Origin: CAYNZV01 sp965217095
GTDB taxonomy: Bacteria > Latescibacterota > UBA2968 > UBA8231
Reading direction: 5' to 3'
Assembly (NCBI GenBank): GCA_965217095.1
Contig: OZ244235.1
Span: 4,898,001-4,962,000, forward strand
DNA: 64,000 bases
Under the pieces are notes generated by a model. The model was given only the letters and a program-made list of their open reading frames with translations. It was not told the DNA's origin and ran no database searches. A program made the position numbers and the translations under genes. Positions 1 to 9,458 of the stretch are shown here, in pieces. The first letter of the stretch is position 1. Each line of letters opens with the position of its first letter.

Positions 1-869
1 AATATGTAGTAAGGGAGATCCCCGTTCGGGTAGCCGAGGACAGGCAGAGCCATCCCGTGCTCTCCCCTCTCGACAGTGACGTCTGGGCACATCTTGCGCC
101 TTTATCGGGATACGTCCCAACCACCAAAGAGGGACAGCGGGGCATTTCCCTTATCTACGCTCCGGTCGACAATGATCCCCCACTCATCGTCGCTGGAACG
201 TATGGCTCCGGGAAAGTCGTCGTCGCGTTGTCGACTTCGTTCTGGCGTCTGGACCTAGTAACCAGTGGCGCCGGGGGCCAGTCGCAGGGCATACGGCAGT
301 TCTGGCAAAGCTCCGTCCGCTGGCTTGGGCAAAGAGAGAACAGTGGTCGCCTGCAAGCGGAGCCAGAACGACAGGTCTACCGTGCGGGTGAGCCACTGGC
401 TTTCACAGCGCAGGTATTCGATGAGTTTTTCCACGCACAGAGCGGCGCTGAGGTTACGGTAGTCTTCGGTGACGTTAGCATTCAACTGGAAGAGGTCGAG
501 GGAGAATACCGAGGTACCTGGGACCGGCAGGGCCTACAGCCGGGGTCCTACAGCTTCAATGCATCCGCGCGGATGGCGGGCAATGTTATCGGGGAAGATC
601 GCGGTGAATTCGTGATCGAGCGCCACAGCGTCGAGGATGGCGATCTCCGAGCTGATACGCTGCTCCTACAACAGATCGCCCAAGTCAGCGGGGGCCGGTA
701 CGGTCGGGTCGATGAATGGCCAGTGCTGATGCGGTCGTTAAATCTGCAAACTCAGATACTGGAAGATATCGAGACTCACCGGCTGTGGGGCTCCATCTGG
801 CCGATGGTCGCGGCAATTGCTCTACTAGCTGCGGAATGGACGGTGCGAAAACGCATCGGCATGATCTGA
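1..869 (+). CDS. C-terminal part of a membrane-anchored glutamine-amidotransferase-like/VWA-type protein (5' truncated)
   Basis: The reading frame is open from the first bases of the window with no plausible start, so the gene begins upstream and only about its last 288 codons are here. Near the start is a segment of the type GTYGSGKVVVALSTSFWRLD, typical of the end of the class I glutamine-amidotransferase-like domain found in large BatA-like membrane proteins. An Ig-like domain follows (around YRAGEPLAFTAQVFDE). The protein ends in a hydrophobic helix (LWGSIWPMVAAIALLAAEW) and a basic tail, the usual membrane anchor of this family. Such proteins often sit beside MoxR/VWA genes, but that context lies outside the window. 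Exact function is unknown; the family assignment is inferred from layout and motifs. Confidence 0.6.
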   Translation, partial: YVVREIPVRVAEDRQSHPVLSPLDSDVWAHLAPLSGYVPTTKEGQRGISLIYAPVDNDPPLIVAGTYGSGKVVVALSTSFWRLDLVTSGAGGQSQGIRQFWQSSVRWLGQRENSGRLQAEPERQVYRAGEPLAFTAQVFDEFFHAQSGAEVTVVFGDVSIQLEEVEGEYRGTWDRQGLQPGSYSFNASARMAGNVIGEDRGEFVIERHSVEDGDLRADTLLLQQIAQVSGGRYGRVDEWPVLMRSLNLQTQILEDIETHRLWGSIWPMVAAIALLAAEWTVRKRIGMI

Positions 870-890
870 CCGAACTCAGCGAATCCATTC

Positions 891-1751
891 ATGCGTCGAA
901 CACCCTACTTATATGTGACCATCATAGGCCTGTTCACCCAGACAGCGGTTTCCCCTCAGGTGGTTCTGAACGAGGTCATGTATGATCCCGCGGGCTCCGA
1001 ACACCACGACGAATTCGTCGAGCTCAAAAACCTCAACGAATATACATCTGTCGACCTCCGGGGCTGGAAGGTGGGTGATGATGACGAACTCGACTGCCTT
1101 GTCGATGTCGGAAACGGCCTCACACTCGGTCCCGGGCAACTGGGTTTGGTGCTCGACGCCAGTTATTTCGGCAACTCCACGACGTACGCACACGTGCCAA
1201 CAGAGGCCATTTTACTTACTATTGATGATAGGGCGTTCGGCAATATGGGGTGGTCCAACTCCAGCAAAGAAACCGTCTTTCTAAAGGATTCTGCCGGAGG
1301 GACGGTCGATCTGTTTACCTATTCCTCACAGAGCAGATCGGGCTTTTCCTGGGAACGAGTCGACTCTACCAGTGCAGGACGCCCGATGTGGGATCTTGCC
1401 TTGGTCGCCGGCGGTACACCCGCCGCGATAAACAGTCGAGAGCTCATAGATGTGCCGCAGCAGCTGGAACTCGAGGCGGATCCCAATCCGTTCGTCAGGG
1501 CGCTTGCCATTCGACTTTCTCTGCCGGCGAGGTCAGGGCTGGCCAATCTCTGGCTTTTCGACATTGAAGGAAGTCGCGTCAAAGAGATACTGAATGGCGA
1601 CGATGTATCGACCCATAGCGAATTCCTTTGGGATGGCACAGACAAGAATGGCCGCGAGGTGCCACCCGGACGCTACATTGTCTACGTCGAAGCAAACGTA
1701 AACGGCATCGTACAGCAAAAGAAAATCGTCGTCGTTCGCGCCGCCGAATAG
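891..1751 (+). CDS. Secreted lamin-tail-domain protein with FlgD-like C-terminus
   Basis: A 286-residue protein with a short hydrophobic N-terminus (about residues 5-22) that looks like a signal peptide. Residues about 24-140 match the lamin-tail (LTD) pattern: VVLNEVMYDP followed by an acidic EFVELKN strand and a GWKVGDDDEL turn. The last 80 residues look like a FlgD Ig-like or Por-type C-terminal module (DPNPF, then LFDIEGSRV, then a WDGTDKNGREVPPGRYIV core). In FCB-group bacteria this layout marks exported surface proteins. It starts at ATG 21 bases after the preceding gene and is probably co-transcribed with it. The substrate or ligand is unknown. Confidence 0.6.
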   Translation: MRRTPYLYVTIIGLFTQTAVSPQVVLNEVMYDPAGSEHHDEFVELKNLNEYTSVDLRGWKVGDDDELDCLVDVGNGLTLGPGQLGLVLDASYFGNSTTYAHVPTEAILLTIDDRAFGNMGWSNSSKETVFLKDSAGGTVDLFTYSSQSRSGFSWERVDSTSAGRPMWDLALVAGGTPAAINSRELIDVPQQLELEADPNPFVRALAIRLSLPARSGLANLWLFDIEGSRVKEILNGDDVSTHSEFLWDGTDKNGREVPPGRYIVYVEANVNGIVQQKKIVVVRAAE

Positions 1752-1865
1752 ATTAAGCCAACCCGCCTAGCCCATCCCCAGGGTCAAGTGGTTGATTGGT
1801 CAACGTTATCCCGCTTCCTCTCCTCCCCACCCCTGCACGGTTTCATCTCGTTGGAGTCAAATCCC

Positions 1866-4217
1866 ATGGTTAGCGATGCACGTCACAATGTGGGTGGTAG
1901 CAAAGGATCAAGGGCAATCGGTGTCATCCTGCTCGCGCTCGGTATTTTCCTCGCGATCAGCCTCCTATCTTATTCGCCGCAGGACTATCCGAATTCCAGC
2001 AATTCGCCAAACGACAGCTTGAACTGGGCCGGTCGCACAGGAGCCTACTTCGCATACAGGGCGTTCTTTGGAGTCGGGTACGCGGCCTATCTCCTTCCGG
2101 TACTTGCTCTGGTCTGGGGCTGGAACCGCCTATGTCAGCGCGCGATCTCGCACGCACTGTACCGTAGCGGAACCCTGCTTAGTGTCTGCTTCCTCTTCTG
2201 CATAGGAGCTGGACTGCCGCTCTACTCCTCATACACCGCGTTCGAACTCGGCGGCTGGCTCGGTACCTACTCAAGCGAAGTAGTGCTCATCCCATACGCC
2301 GGTCGCATTGGATCGGCCATCCTGCTGGTGGCGCTGTCGATAGCAGCGTTGATGTTGACTACAGATTTGAATCCGCGGCCTGTCGCCAGAGTCGTTGTCG
2401 CAGGTGCTCGCTGGGTTTCGAAAAAGCTGCGTGTTCTGATGAGTATATTCGGCGTGTCGAGAAGAATTACGCATCTGCTGTGGTCGCGGGTAAGTCACTA
2501 CCTGAAATTTTCCCGATCATACCCAAGCGACAAGCACAGTAAAATCAGAACACCCGATCGGGCAGAAACCGACAGAGGTGTCGACAGTCTACATGACCGA
2601 GACATCGAGGGAACCCACCCCGTATTTTCAACGGGAGAACAGGAAGCACCTCCAGAGATCCGACGCGACATAGCGGTTTTATCGCCCCCTGTGCAAATGG
2701 CGTCGCTGGATAGCGAGCCCCCCGCCGCCGCAGTCAACGGGAAGAAGACAACACCGTCGGCTCGTTTCCGAATGCCGATGGTCGGAGCGGTGATGGATAC
2801 GGTACCCCGCAATCCGGGTGAACTCAGTCGCGAGGAACTGCTTGAGAATGCCCAAGTTCTAGAAGACGCCCTGAGCGACTTCGACGTAACCTGCAAGGTT
2901 GTTGAGGTGATTCCCGGTCCCGTTGTCACGCGGTACGAATTGGAGCCTGCCTCCGGAGTAAAGGTAAATAGAATCGTCACTCTTACAGACGATCTAGCGC
3001 GGGTGATGAGCGCTCGTGGTATACGCATCCAAGCGCCCGTACCCGGCAAGTCTGTCGTCGGCATCGAAATTGCCAACCATAGTAACGAGGTCGTCTATCT
3101 GCGGGATATACTCGAGTCCGGAGAGTTCAAGAAGGCGCCATCAAAGCTGACCATGGCCTTGGGTAAATCGATCACGGGCGAATCATTTGTCGCAGATCTT
3201 GCCAGAATGCCCCACCTATTAATTGCGGGTGCGACAGGCTCGGGGAAAAGCGTCTGCATCAACAGTTTGATCTCAAGTATCTTGTTCAAGGCAAGTCCCG
3301 AGGAGGTTCGCTTGCTGATGGTCGATCCCAAGGTCGTCGAATTGACGGTCTACAATGGGATTCCGCATCTACTCGTACCGGTAATCACTGAACCGCAGCG
3401 CGCTTCGGAGGCATTGCGGTGGACAGTTGCCGAAATGGAGGTTCGATACCGAAAGCTCGCGGAGTTGGGGGTCCGCAACCTAGCGGATTACAACCGGAAG
3501 CTACCGAAGGTCAACAGGGACGATCAAAAAGCCGGAATTGAGCCAATCAAACCCCTCCCCTACATCGTTGTCATCGTCGACGAGTTCTCGGACCTGATGT
3601 TGACGGCTCCAGCCGATGTCGAAACGTCCCTCATGAGCCTCGCACAGAAATCCCGTGCCGTCGGTATCCATATCATTCTGGCCACCCAACGGCCTTCCGT
3701 CAACGTAATTACGGGGGTCATCAAAGCCAATTTTCCATCGAGAATCGCATTCCAGGTGCCCTCAAAAACCGATTCGCGCACCATTCTCGACCTCAACGGG
3801 GCTGAACGTCTGTTGGGTCGAGGAGATATGCTCTTTCTCCCAGGTGGTCAGGGCGAACCGATCCGCGTTCACGGCGCCTACATATCCGGAGACGAGATCG
3901 AGCGTTTGGTGGAGTCGCTGCAGAACTCCGAATATGAAACCGAGGATGTTGCGGTCTTCTCGGCGCATGCGGATATTAACGACTCGTCTGCCGACGACCG
4001 CGATGAGTTGTTCGATGAAGCGGTTCGGCTGACGGTTGAATCGGAGCAGGCTTCCACCTCGTACCTCCAACGGCGCATGAAGATTGGGTACTCACGCGCA
4101 GCGCGTCTAATGGACGAACTCGAGGCCGCAGGAATTGTTGGTCCGGCCGAGGGCGCCAAGCCGCGGAAGGTTTTCGTGACCGCAGAAGATCTGGAAGGAA
4201 CTACAGCAAATCCGTGA
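1866..4217 (+). CDS. ftsK: DNA translocase FtsK/SpoIIIE
   Basis: Septal motor that pumps chromosomal DNA at division. The N-terminus has four to five hydrophobic helices (first at about residues 17-35). A charged linker without repeats runs to about residue 300. The motor follows, with P-loop GATGSGKS near residue 453 and Walker B VIVDEFSDLM near residue 565. The C-terminal gamma winged helix (SYLQRRMKIGYSRAARLMDE) normally reads KOPS/SRS DNA sites. The frame is open upstream to a GTG at 1788. ATG 1866 was chosen because a TTGGAG ribosome site lies 9 bases before it and the protein then begins just before the first helix. It is 783 residues, with a shorter linker than E. coli FtsK. The stop overlaps lolA. 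Confidence 0.95.
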   Translation: MVSDARHNVGGSKGSRAIGVILLALGIFLAISLLSYSPQDYPNSSNSPNDSLNWAGRTGAYFAYRAFFGVGYAAYLLPVLALVWGWNRLCQRAISHALYRSGTLLSVCFLFCIGAGLPLYSSYTAFELGGWLGTYSSEVVLIPYAGRIGSAILLVALSIAALMLTTDLNPRPVARVVVAGARWVSKKLRVLMSIFGVSRRITHLLWSRVSHYLKFSRSYPSDKHSKIRTPDRAETDRGVDSLHDRDIEGTHPVFSTGEQEAPPEIRRDIAVLSPPVQMASLDSEPPAAAVNGKKTTPSARFRMPMVGAVMDTVPRNPGELSREELLENAQVLEDALSDFDVTCKVVEVIPGPVVTRYELEPASGVKVNRIVTLTDDLARVMSARGIRIQAPVPGKSVVGIEIANHSNEVVYLRDILESGEFKKAPSKLTMALGKSITGESFVADLARMPHLLIAGATGSGKSVCINSLISSILFKASPEEVRLLMVDPKVVELTVYNGIPHLLVPVITEPQRASEALRWTVAEMEVRYRKLAELGVRNLADYNRKLPKVNRDDQKAGIEPIKPLPYIVVIVDEFSDLMLTAPADVETSLMSLAQKSRAVGIHIILATQRPSVNVITGVIKANFPSRIAFQVPSKTDSRTILDLNGAERLLGRGDMLFLPGGQGEPIRVHGAYISGDEIERLVESLQNSEYETEDVAVFSAHADINDSSADDRDELFDEAVRLTVESEQASTSYLQRRMKIGYSRAARLMDELEAAGIVGPAEGAKPRKVFVTAEDLEGTTANP

Positions 4218-4894
4218 TGGGAGTCGAACGTTGGCGCTGGACAAGAATGTCGCTACTTCTGCTGGTACTCCTTGTCGGGTCTTGGACACCAGCATTCAGT
4301 GCGCGGAGCGGCGCCGAGATTCTCGCGGAGATCGAAAAGAGATTCGGAAGCTATAAGACCTTCTCCGCCAAATTTGAAAAGCAGTTCTATTGGGCGATTC
4401 TCGATGAAAAACACACGCGTCAGGGACGCATTTATACCAGACAGCCCAACCAGTTCCGAGTCGAGACGGATGACGGAAGCATGGTGTTGGCAGACGGGCA
4501 GACTATCTGGGCTTTCGTCAAGCAAAATGAACAGATAATCGCCAGTTCCTACGATGGGGAATTGAGTACGCCATGGGAGATACTACTGGCTTACACGGCG
4601 AATTATCTCCCTGTCCAGGTCGAGGAGCTCAAATTCGAAGGTCGACCTGCCTTTGCCGTCAGCTTGCGGCCCCGACTACAGAATTCTTCCATTAGCCAGC
4701 TGAAGATTTGGGTGAGCAAGAAGAACTGGTTTCTCTTGAAGGTCAAACAAACAGAAACGAACAACGACGTGACAACTTATCTCCTCAAGGAGCACGAGCC
4801 CAACAAGAAACTGGACGAGGATCTGTTCGCATTCGATCCTCCCGCAAACGTTGAGCTAATAGATCAGAGAAGATCTGCTTCGCCTGATCGATAA
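4217..4894 (+). CDS. lolA: Outer-membrane lipoprotein carrier LolA
   Basis: Periplasmic chaperone that takes lipoproteins from the LolCDE transporter to the outer membrane. About 225 residues with an N-terminal signal peptide (hydrophobic run LLLLVLLVGSW, cleavage near AFSA-RS). The fold pattern is LolA-like: a helix (AEILAEIEKRFGSYKTFSAK), then alternating strands including GRIYTRQPNQFRVETDDGS and DGQTIWAF. The ATG overlaps the ftsK stop (GTGATG), which suggests translational coupling; the GTG three bases earlier is an alternative start. lolC/E and lolD lie 3-5 kb downstream on the same strand. Family assignment is firm; the chaperone role is inferred from it. Confidence 0.88.
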   Translation: MGVERWRWTRMSLLLLVLLVGSWTPAFSARSGAEILAEIEKRFGSYKTFSAKFEKQFYWAILDEKHTRQGRIYTRQPNQFRVETDDGSMVLADGQTIWAFVKQNEQIIASSYDGELSTPWEILLAYTANYLPVQVEELKFEGRPAFAVSLRPRLQNSSISQLKIWVSKKNWFLLKVKQTETNNDVTTYLLKEHEPNKKLDEDLFAFDPPANVELIDQRRSASPDR

Positions 4895-4930
4895 GGTGCT
4901 CACCGCACCCCACGTCAATCGCTCCTCACA

Positions 4931-6595
4931 TTGATTCCTATTTCCTCGAAACAGACTCGTCGATTCATGACAATGGTGACCACCGGTATCCTATTGTCAG
5001 CGAGCGACCTGCATGCAGTCGCATCCGAGTTCTGGGTGTTGCTCGACGACAAGCCTGGCCTCGCCGGCGCCGCCGTTTCCTGGAGCCGGAACGTGTTGCA
5101 CCACGACAACGAGGTGCTGAATCTTCCGTTGAATCCGCGTTACATCGATGAAATTGCCGCCACAGGCGCGCAGATCCGCGTCTGTTCGCGATGGTTCAAC
5201 GCCATAAGTGTCAGCGCCGATCAAGAAACCGCGTTGCGGGTCGAAAACCTGCCGTTCGTACGGGGCCTCGAACCTGTACCGAAGGCGCGGAGGGTTCAAT
5301 ACGAGTCCGGTATCGCTGCTGCGGCGTTCTCCAAACCGACGCAGGACGAGTATGGCCCGTCTCTTGCCCAGCTCGCGCAGATCGGGGTGGTGGCGTTGCA
5401 CAGCGAGGGTTATCGGGGGCAGGGAATCCGCATCGCGGTACTGGATAATGGATTCCATTACACCGAACATCAGGCATTCGAGCAGATGAGGATTGTTGAA
5501 GAATACGACTTTGTAAACAACGACGAAATCGTTTCCGATCAGGATGATCAGCCGACTACCGGTGACGAAACCGAGTCGAATCAGAATATTCACGGTGCCC
5601 AGGTCCTGTCCATTCTGGGAGGTTTCGATCCTGGGCGCCTCGTCGGTGTTGCCCCGGAGGCGGAATTTCTTTTGGCGAAAACCGAGAACAACGACAGCGA
5701 GTTGCCGATCGAGGAGGACTGGTGGATCGCGGGGGTCGAATGGGCAGACAGCCTTCAGGCCGATGTCATAAACAGCTCCCTTGGATACAACATCTGGGAG
5801 GACGGTACGGGATACGAATACCAGGATCTCGACGGTATGACGGCAAGAACCACATTGGCTGCTGAAATAGCGTCGCGTATGGGCATGGTATTGGTCGTTT
5901 CCGCCGGCAACGAAGGCGACAAGCCGTGGACCTACGTCACAACTCCGGCCGACGCTGACGCGGCGATCGCCGTTGGCGCCGTAGACGCACGAAACCAGAT
6001 CCTTTCCTTCAGCTCCCGCGGTCCGACAGCCGACGGTCGCATCAAACCAGACCTGGTCGCCCCCGGCGGTGCGGTGCTCATGGCCGCAGTGCGAAACGGT
6101 AACTATGTGCGCAATCGTGGCACATCGTTCGCCGCCCCTCTTGTCAGTGGCGTTTGCGCCCTGCTGCTCCAAATAGAACCCTTGGATCCCGCGACGATGC
6201 GCCAACGGTTGCGTTCCACAGCCACCGACCTGGGGCCCGTCGGACCTGATACCTTGTATGGTTGGGGTCTGGTCAATGCTCTTGCCGCCATGGGCGTAGG
6301 AGTTCCGGAGGTTAGCGCGCTGGATTCGCCCTACCCGAACCCAAACACGAGCGGGGTCGTCCATTTCCCGCTCCTATTGTCGACACCCGATGAAGTCTCA
6401 GTCCGCATATTTGATATCGCCGGCGCGATTGTGGATCAACTACCACCGCGGCCGTTTGCCGCCGGTGATTTTAGACGCCCCGAGCGTGCCTTGAGATGGA
6501 CCGTTCCTCCTGGTCTGGATAACGGCGTATACCAGTTCGTATTGCAGACCACGTCTTTCACACAACACGGGAAAATCGCGCTCGTCCGCGATTAG
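4931..6595 (+). CDS. Secreted subtilisin-like serine protease (S8) with Por/FlgD-type C-terminal sorting domain
   Basis: 554 residues. A signal-like N-terminus (MTMVTTGILLSASDLHAVA) is followed by a prodomain to about residue 145. The S8 catalytic triad is complete: Asp172 in AVLDNGFHY, His221 in NIHGAQV and Ser399 in RGTSFAAPLVSG. The oxyanion region VVSAGNEGD is also present. The last 90 residues begin SPYPNPN and contain RIFDIAG and a GVYQFVLQT strand ending KIALVRD. This resembles the type A sorting domains of type IX secretion, so a cell-surface or secreted protease is likely. The open frame begins at TTG 4931 without a clear ribosome site; ATG 4967 or 4973 are alternatives. Its targets are unknown. 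Confidence 0.88.
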   Translation: MIPISSKQTRRFMTMVTTGILLSASDLHAVASEFWVLLDDKPGLAGAAVSWSRNVLHHDNEVLNLPLNPRYIDEIAATGAQIRVCSRWFNAISVSADQETALRVENLPFVRGLEPVPKARRVQYESGIAAAAFSKPTQDEYGPSLAQLAQIGVVALHSEGYRGQGIRIAVLDNGFHYTEHQAFEQMRIVEEYDFVNNDEIVSDQDDQPTTGDETESNQNIHGAQVLSILGGFDPGRLVGVAPEAEFLLAKTENNDSELPIEEDWWIAGVEWADSLQADVINSSLGYNIWEDGTGYEYQDLDGMTARTTLAAEIASRMGMVLVVSAGNEGDKPWTYVTTPADADAAIAVGAVDARNQILSFSSRGPTADGRIKPDLVAPGGAVLMAAVRNGNYVRNRGTSFAAPLVSGVCALLLQIEPLDPATMRQRLRSTATDLGPVGPDTLYGWGLVNALAAMGVGVPEVSALDSPYPNPNTSGVVHFPLLLSTPDEVSVRIFDIAGAIVDQLPPRPFAAGDFRRPERALRWTVPPGLDNGVYQFVLQTTSFTQHGKIALVRD

Positions 6596-6608
6596 CTTCG
6601 TCACTGAC

Positions 6609-7085
6609 ATGGCAATGCCCCAATTTGAGTTCCGGTGGCCCAACGGGTATGTAGTGCTTGTGGTTCTTCTTTTGGTGCCTCTCTATATGGTCGTCCGCGT
6701 CACGGAGGGGTCGCTGGAAAAGGTGCGCGAGCTTCCCGAGCTTATCGATCGATTTCAGAACCCACTGGTGTGGAGTGTTCCGGAAGGGGGCGTTCGCTAC
6801 CTGCACATATTCGATGGGGAACCGACGGACGGAAGCAAGTTCGTTCTCGTCCAAGTTCAAATGGAAGCCCGAATGAAAATCGGCTACGAGATTACTCCCG
6901 CTAGTTTTCGCCTCGTCGATGACATGGATAAGAACTACCTTCCGCTCGCTCGCTCTCCGCTGTTCCTGACCAGATCCGCCAGTTTCAGTTTGGATCGCGG
7001 TGACGTAATTGAAGACGAATTGCTGTTCGAAATACCCCTTGAACGAAAATCGGTGCGACTCTTGTTCGACCGATACTGGGAATAA
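6609..7085 (+). CDS. Membrane-anchored DUF4352-like protein
   Basis: 158 residues. One transmembrane helix at about residues 14-29 (VVLVVLLLVPLYMVV), then a charged region. Residues about 60-155 form a beta-rich domain with KFVLVQVQMEARM, a SFRLVDDMDKNY strand and a final FSLDRGDVIEDELLFEIPLE segment. That order resembles DUF4352/TRF2-like Ig domains, which sit on the outer face of the membrane. It fits tightly between the subtilase and prfB. The function is not known and the family call is by eye only. Confidence 0.5.
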   Translation: MAMPQFEFRWPNGYVVLVVLLLVPLYMVVRVTEGSLEKVRELPELIDRFQNPLVWSVPEGGVRYLHIFDGEPTDGSKFVLVQVQMEARMKIGYEITPASFRLVDDMDKNYLPLARSPLFLTRSASFSLDRGDVIEDELLFEIPLERKSVRLLFDRYWE

Positions 7086-7095
7086 GGAGGACACT

Positions 7096-8194
7096 ATGCC
7101 AGCGCTTGAAGAAGAGCTACTTAGCTGCAGGGAACATTTGGAGCGGTTGGGAGGGTACCTTTGACCTGGAGTCGAAGAAAAACACGCTCGATACCCTCGA
7201 AAAGGAGATGGCCCTTCCGGACTTCTGGAACGATCGACAGAAGGCGGAATCCGTAGGTCGTCAGGCGCGGGTCTTGCGCGATCAAATCGGCTCGTGGCAG
7301 AAACTGAGTAGCAATCTCGAGGATCTCTTCGAGCTGCACACGATCGCCGCAGAAGAGAGTGACACATCAACCCTCGAAGAGGTGGAAGCCGAGCTTGGAT
7401 CAATTGCGGAACAAGTCGGTGACCTCGAGTTCAAAAACCTATTGAGCGACGATGACGACCCGAAAAACGCGATCGTAGACATCAACTCCGGGGCCGGCGG
7501 CACCGAAGCTGCGGATTGGGCAGAAATGCTGATGCGCATGTACACGCGCTGGATAGAGCGCAACGACTTCCAAAGCCAAGTCATGGATATACAAGCTGCG
7601 GAAGAAGCCGGCATCAAGAGTGTTACGATAGAGGTCCGAGGAGAGTATGCCTATGGATACCTCAAAGCCGAGGCAGGAGTACACCGCCTGGTTCGGATTT
7701 CTCCGTTCGATTCGAACAGCCGGCGTCACACTTCCTTCGCATCGGTATTCGTGTACCCCGAGGTCGAAGGCGACGTCGAAGTCGATCTTCGCGATGAGGA
7801 TCTTCAGATCGAGGTCTATCGGGCAGGTGGAGCGGGGGGGCAGCACGTAAACAAGACCTCATCCGCGGTCCGCATCAAACACATACCCACCGGCATTACT
7901 GTTCAGTGCCAGAATGAGAGATCGCAGTTCAAAAACAAAGGGACGGCCATGAAGGTGCTGTCGGCTCGCCTCTACAAACATTTCAAGGAAGAGGAACAGA
8001 AAAAACTCGATGCCGTCGAAAGCTCGAAGAAGAGCATCGATTTCGGCAGCCAAATCCGTTCGTATGTCTTCCAGCCTTACAATCTAGTCAAAGACCATCG
8101 GACGGGTCATGAAACGGCGAGTATTCAGGCAGTGATGGACGGAGACATCGACGACTTCATAAAAGCGTTTCTTACCCAGGCGAAGACGAGCTGA
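7096..8194 (+). CDS. prfB: Peptide chain release factor 2 (programmed +1 frameshift)
   Basis: Reads UGA and UAA stop codons. ATG 7096 follows a full AAGGAGG ribosome site 5 bases away. After 22 codons the frame reads CTT TGA C and must shift +1; coding resumes at 7163 in a frame open to 8194, giving about 365 residues. SPF is the codon-recognition motif (VRISPFDSN) and GGQ, at about residues 247-249 in AGGAGGQHVNK, is the peptidyl-hydrolysis motif. Both are canonical for RF2. The Shine-Dalgarno-like GGGAGGG just before the shift site matches the known autoregulation, in which scarce RF2 lets the ribosome shift. Coordinates span both frames. Confidence 0.95.
7148..7165 (+). promoter_or_regulatory. 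prfB programmed +1 frameshift site
   Basis: The stretch contains an internal Shine-Dalgarno-like GGGAGGG, three bases, then CTT TGA C. This is the known RF2 recoding arrangement: slippery CUU, an in-frame UGA that is poorly terminated in the C context, and an upstream anti-SD pairing site. The upstream 22-codon frame and the downstream frame join exactly here. Confidence 0.93.
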
Positions 8195-8198
8195 GTCG

Positions 8199-9458
8199 TT
8201 GCGCTACGAATTTTTCATCGCCAAGCGCTATCTTCGCTCCAAGCAAAAAGCGGGAATCATCTCGACCATCACTTACATCGCGGTAGGTGGGGTCGTTCTG
8301 GGTGTGGCCGCCCTGGTCATCATCTTGTCCGTAGCTAATGGGTTTTCGGGGGAGGTAAAGAATCGCCTGCTTGGGATGAACGCTCACGTCAGTGTGCAAA
8401 AATACTACGGCGACACTATTGAGGACTTCGAAGCGATAGAAAAGCTACTTGAATCGCTGCCGGGAATCGTGGCTGCAGCGCCCATCATAGACGCCAAGGT
8501 CGGCATCGCGGCAAAAAGCAATCTTGAAAGATTTGACGGTGTAGTCCTGTGGGGCATCGAACCGGATAGTTTCTCCGAAGTATCCGACCTGCCGGCACAC
8601 CTCACGTATGAGCAGAATGACGCTCTCCTGCTGGACCCCCCGGACGGTTCGAAGTATCCGGGCATAATCCTTGGAGAGCACCTGAGTCGCCGACTGAGGG
8701 TCGGCCCTGGAGATGAGGTTTTGCTCATCACCTTCAACAAAGGGCTTGAGGAGGCAATCCTGGGTGGCATTGCACCGCGCCTCTGGCCGTTTGTTGTGAC
8801 GGATACCTTCGAAAGCGGCATGTATCAATATGACGACAGCTACGCATTTGTACCTCTCGTAGATGCTCAGAAGATCCTAGGACTTGGCGCAGGCGTAAAC
8901 AAACTCCATCTGCGCGTCGAGGACATAGATCGGGTCGCCTCGATTCGCACGGCGATCGAGGAATCGCTCGGTTACCCGTACAATGTCAGAGATTGGACAC
9001 AGCTATTTCCCGAATTTTTTCGTTGGATGGAGTTGGAGAAGTGGGCGATATTTATCGCGTTGAGCCTCATTATACTGGTGGCCGCCTTCAATATCATGTC
9101 GATTCTCGCCATGTCGATTCTGGTGAAAACGCCAGAGATCGGCATTCTCAGGGCCATGGGATCGACCGCGTCGGGAATTCGTCGGATATTCGTGTATCAG
9201 GGCATGGTGATCGGTTCCGCTGGGACCATCCTTGGCTGTCTGATTGGCTTTGTGTTATGTGTGTTGCAACAGCGATTTCAACTGATTTCGATTCCCGGAG
9301 ACGTTTACATCATAAATTCGCTTCCGATTGATATGGAATCGTTGGATTTCGGCTTGGTGTCCGCCGTGAGTCTCGGTATTTGTTGGCTGGTTTCCTCCTA
9401 TTCGGCTCGAAGGGCTGCCGCGCTGATGCCCGTCGAGGCGATTCGCTACATATTGTAG
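8199..9458 (+). CDS. lolE: Lipoprotein-releasing ABC transporter permease (LolC/LolE family)
   Basis: Inner-membrane subunit that extracts mature lipoproteins and hands them to LolA. 419 residues with the MacB/FtsX fold: one N-terminal helix (about residues 22-48) with the family opening RYEFFIAKRYLRSKQK, a periplasmic domain of about 220 residues, then three C-terminal helices. The motif KTPEIGILRAMGSTASGIRR before the third helix is the LolC/E coupling region. It starts at TTG four bases after the prfB stop, and ATG of lolD follows its stop directly. Only one permease gene is present, so a homodimeric LolF-type transporter is likely (inference). C and E cannot be separated by eye. Confidence 0.9.
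   Translation: MRYEFFIAKRYLRSKQKAGIISTITYIAVGGVVLGVAALVIILSVANGFSGEVKNRLLGMNAHVSVQKYYGDTIEDFEAIEKLLESLPGIVAAAPIIDAKVGIAAKSNLERFDGVVLWGIEPDSFSEVSDLPAHLTYEQNDALLLDPPDGSKYPGIILGEHLSRRLRVGPGDEVLLITFNKGLEEAILGGIAPRLWPFVVTDTFESGMYQYDDSYAFVPLVDAQKILGLGAGVNKLHLRVEDIDRVASIRTAIEESLGYPYNVRDWTQLFPEFFRWMELEKWAIFIALSLIILVAAFNIMSILAMSILVKTPEIGILRAMGSTASGIRRIFVYQGMVIGSAGTILGCLIGFVLCVLQQRFQLISIPGDVYIINSLPIDMESLDFGLVSAVSLGICWLVSSYSARRAAALMPVEAIRYIL

Noticed and set aside
4997..6364. Long 455-codon open frame on the minus strand opposite the subtilase
   Set aside because: It is antisense to a clear S8 protease with a full catalytic triad and its own protein shows no motif; it is a by-product of GC-rich codon use.
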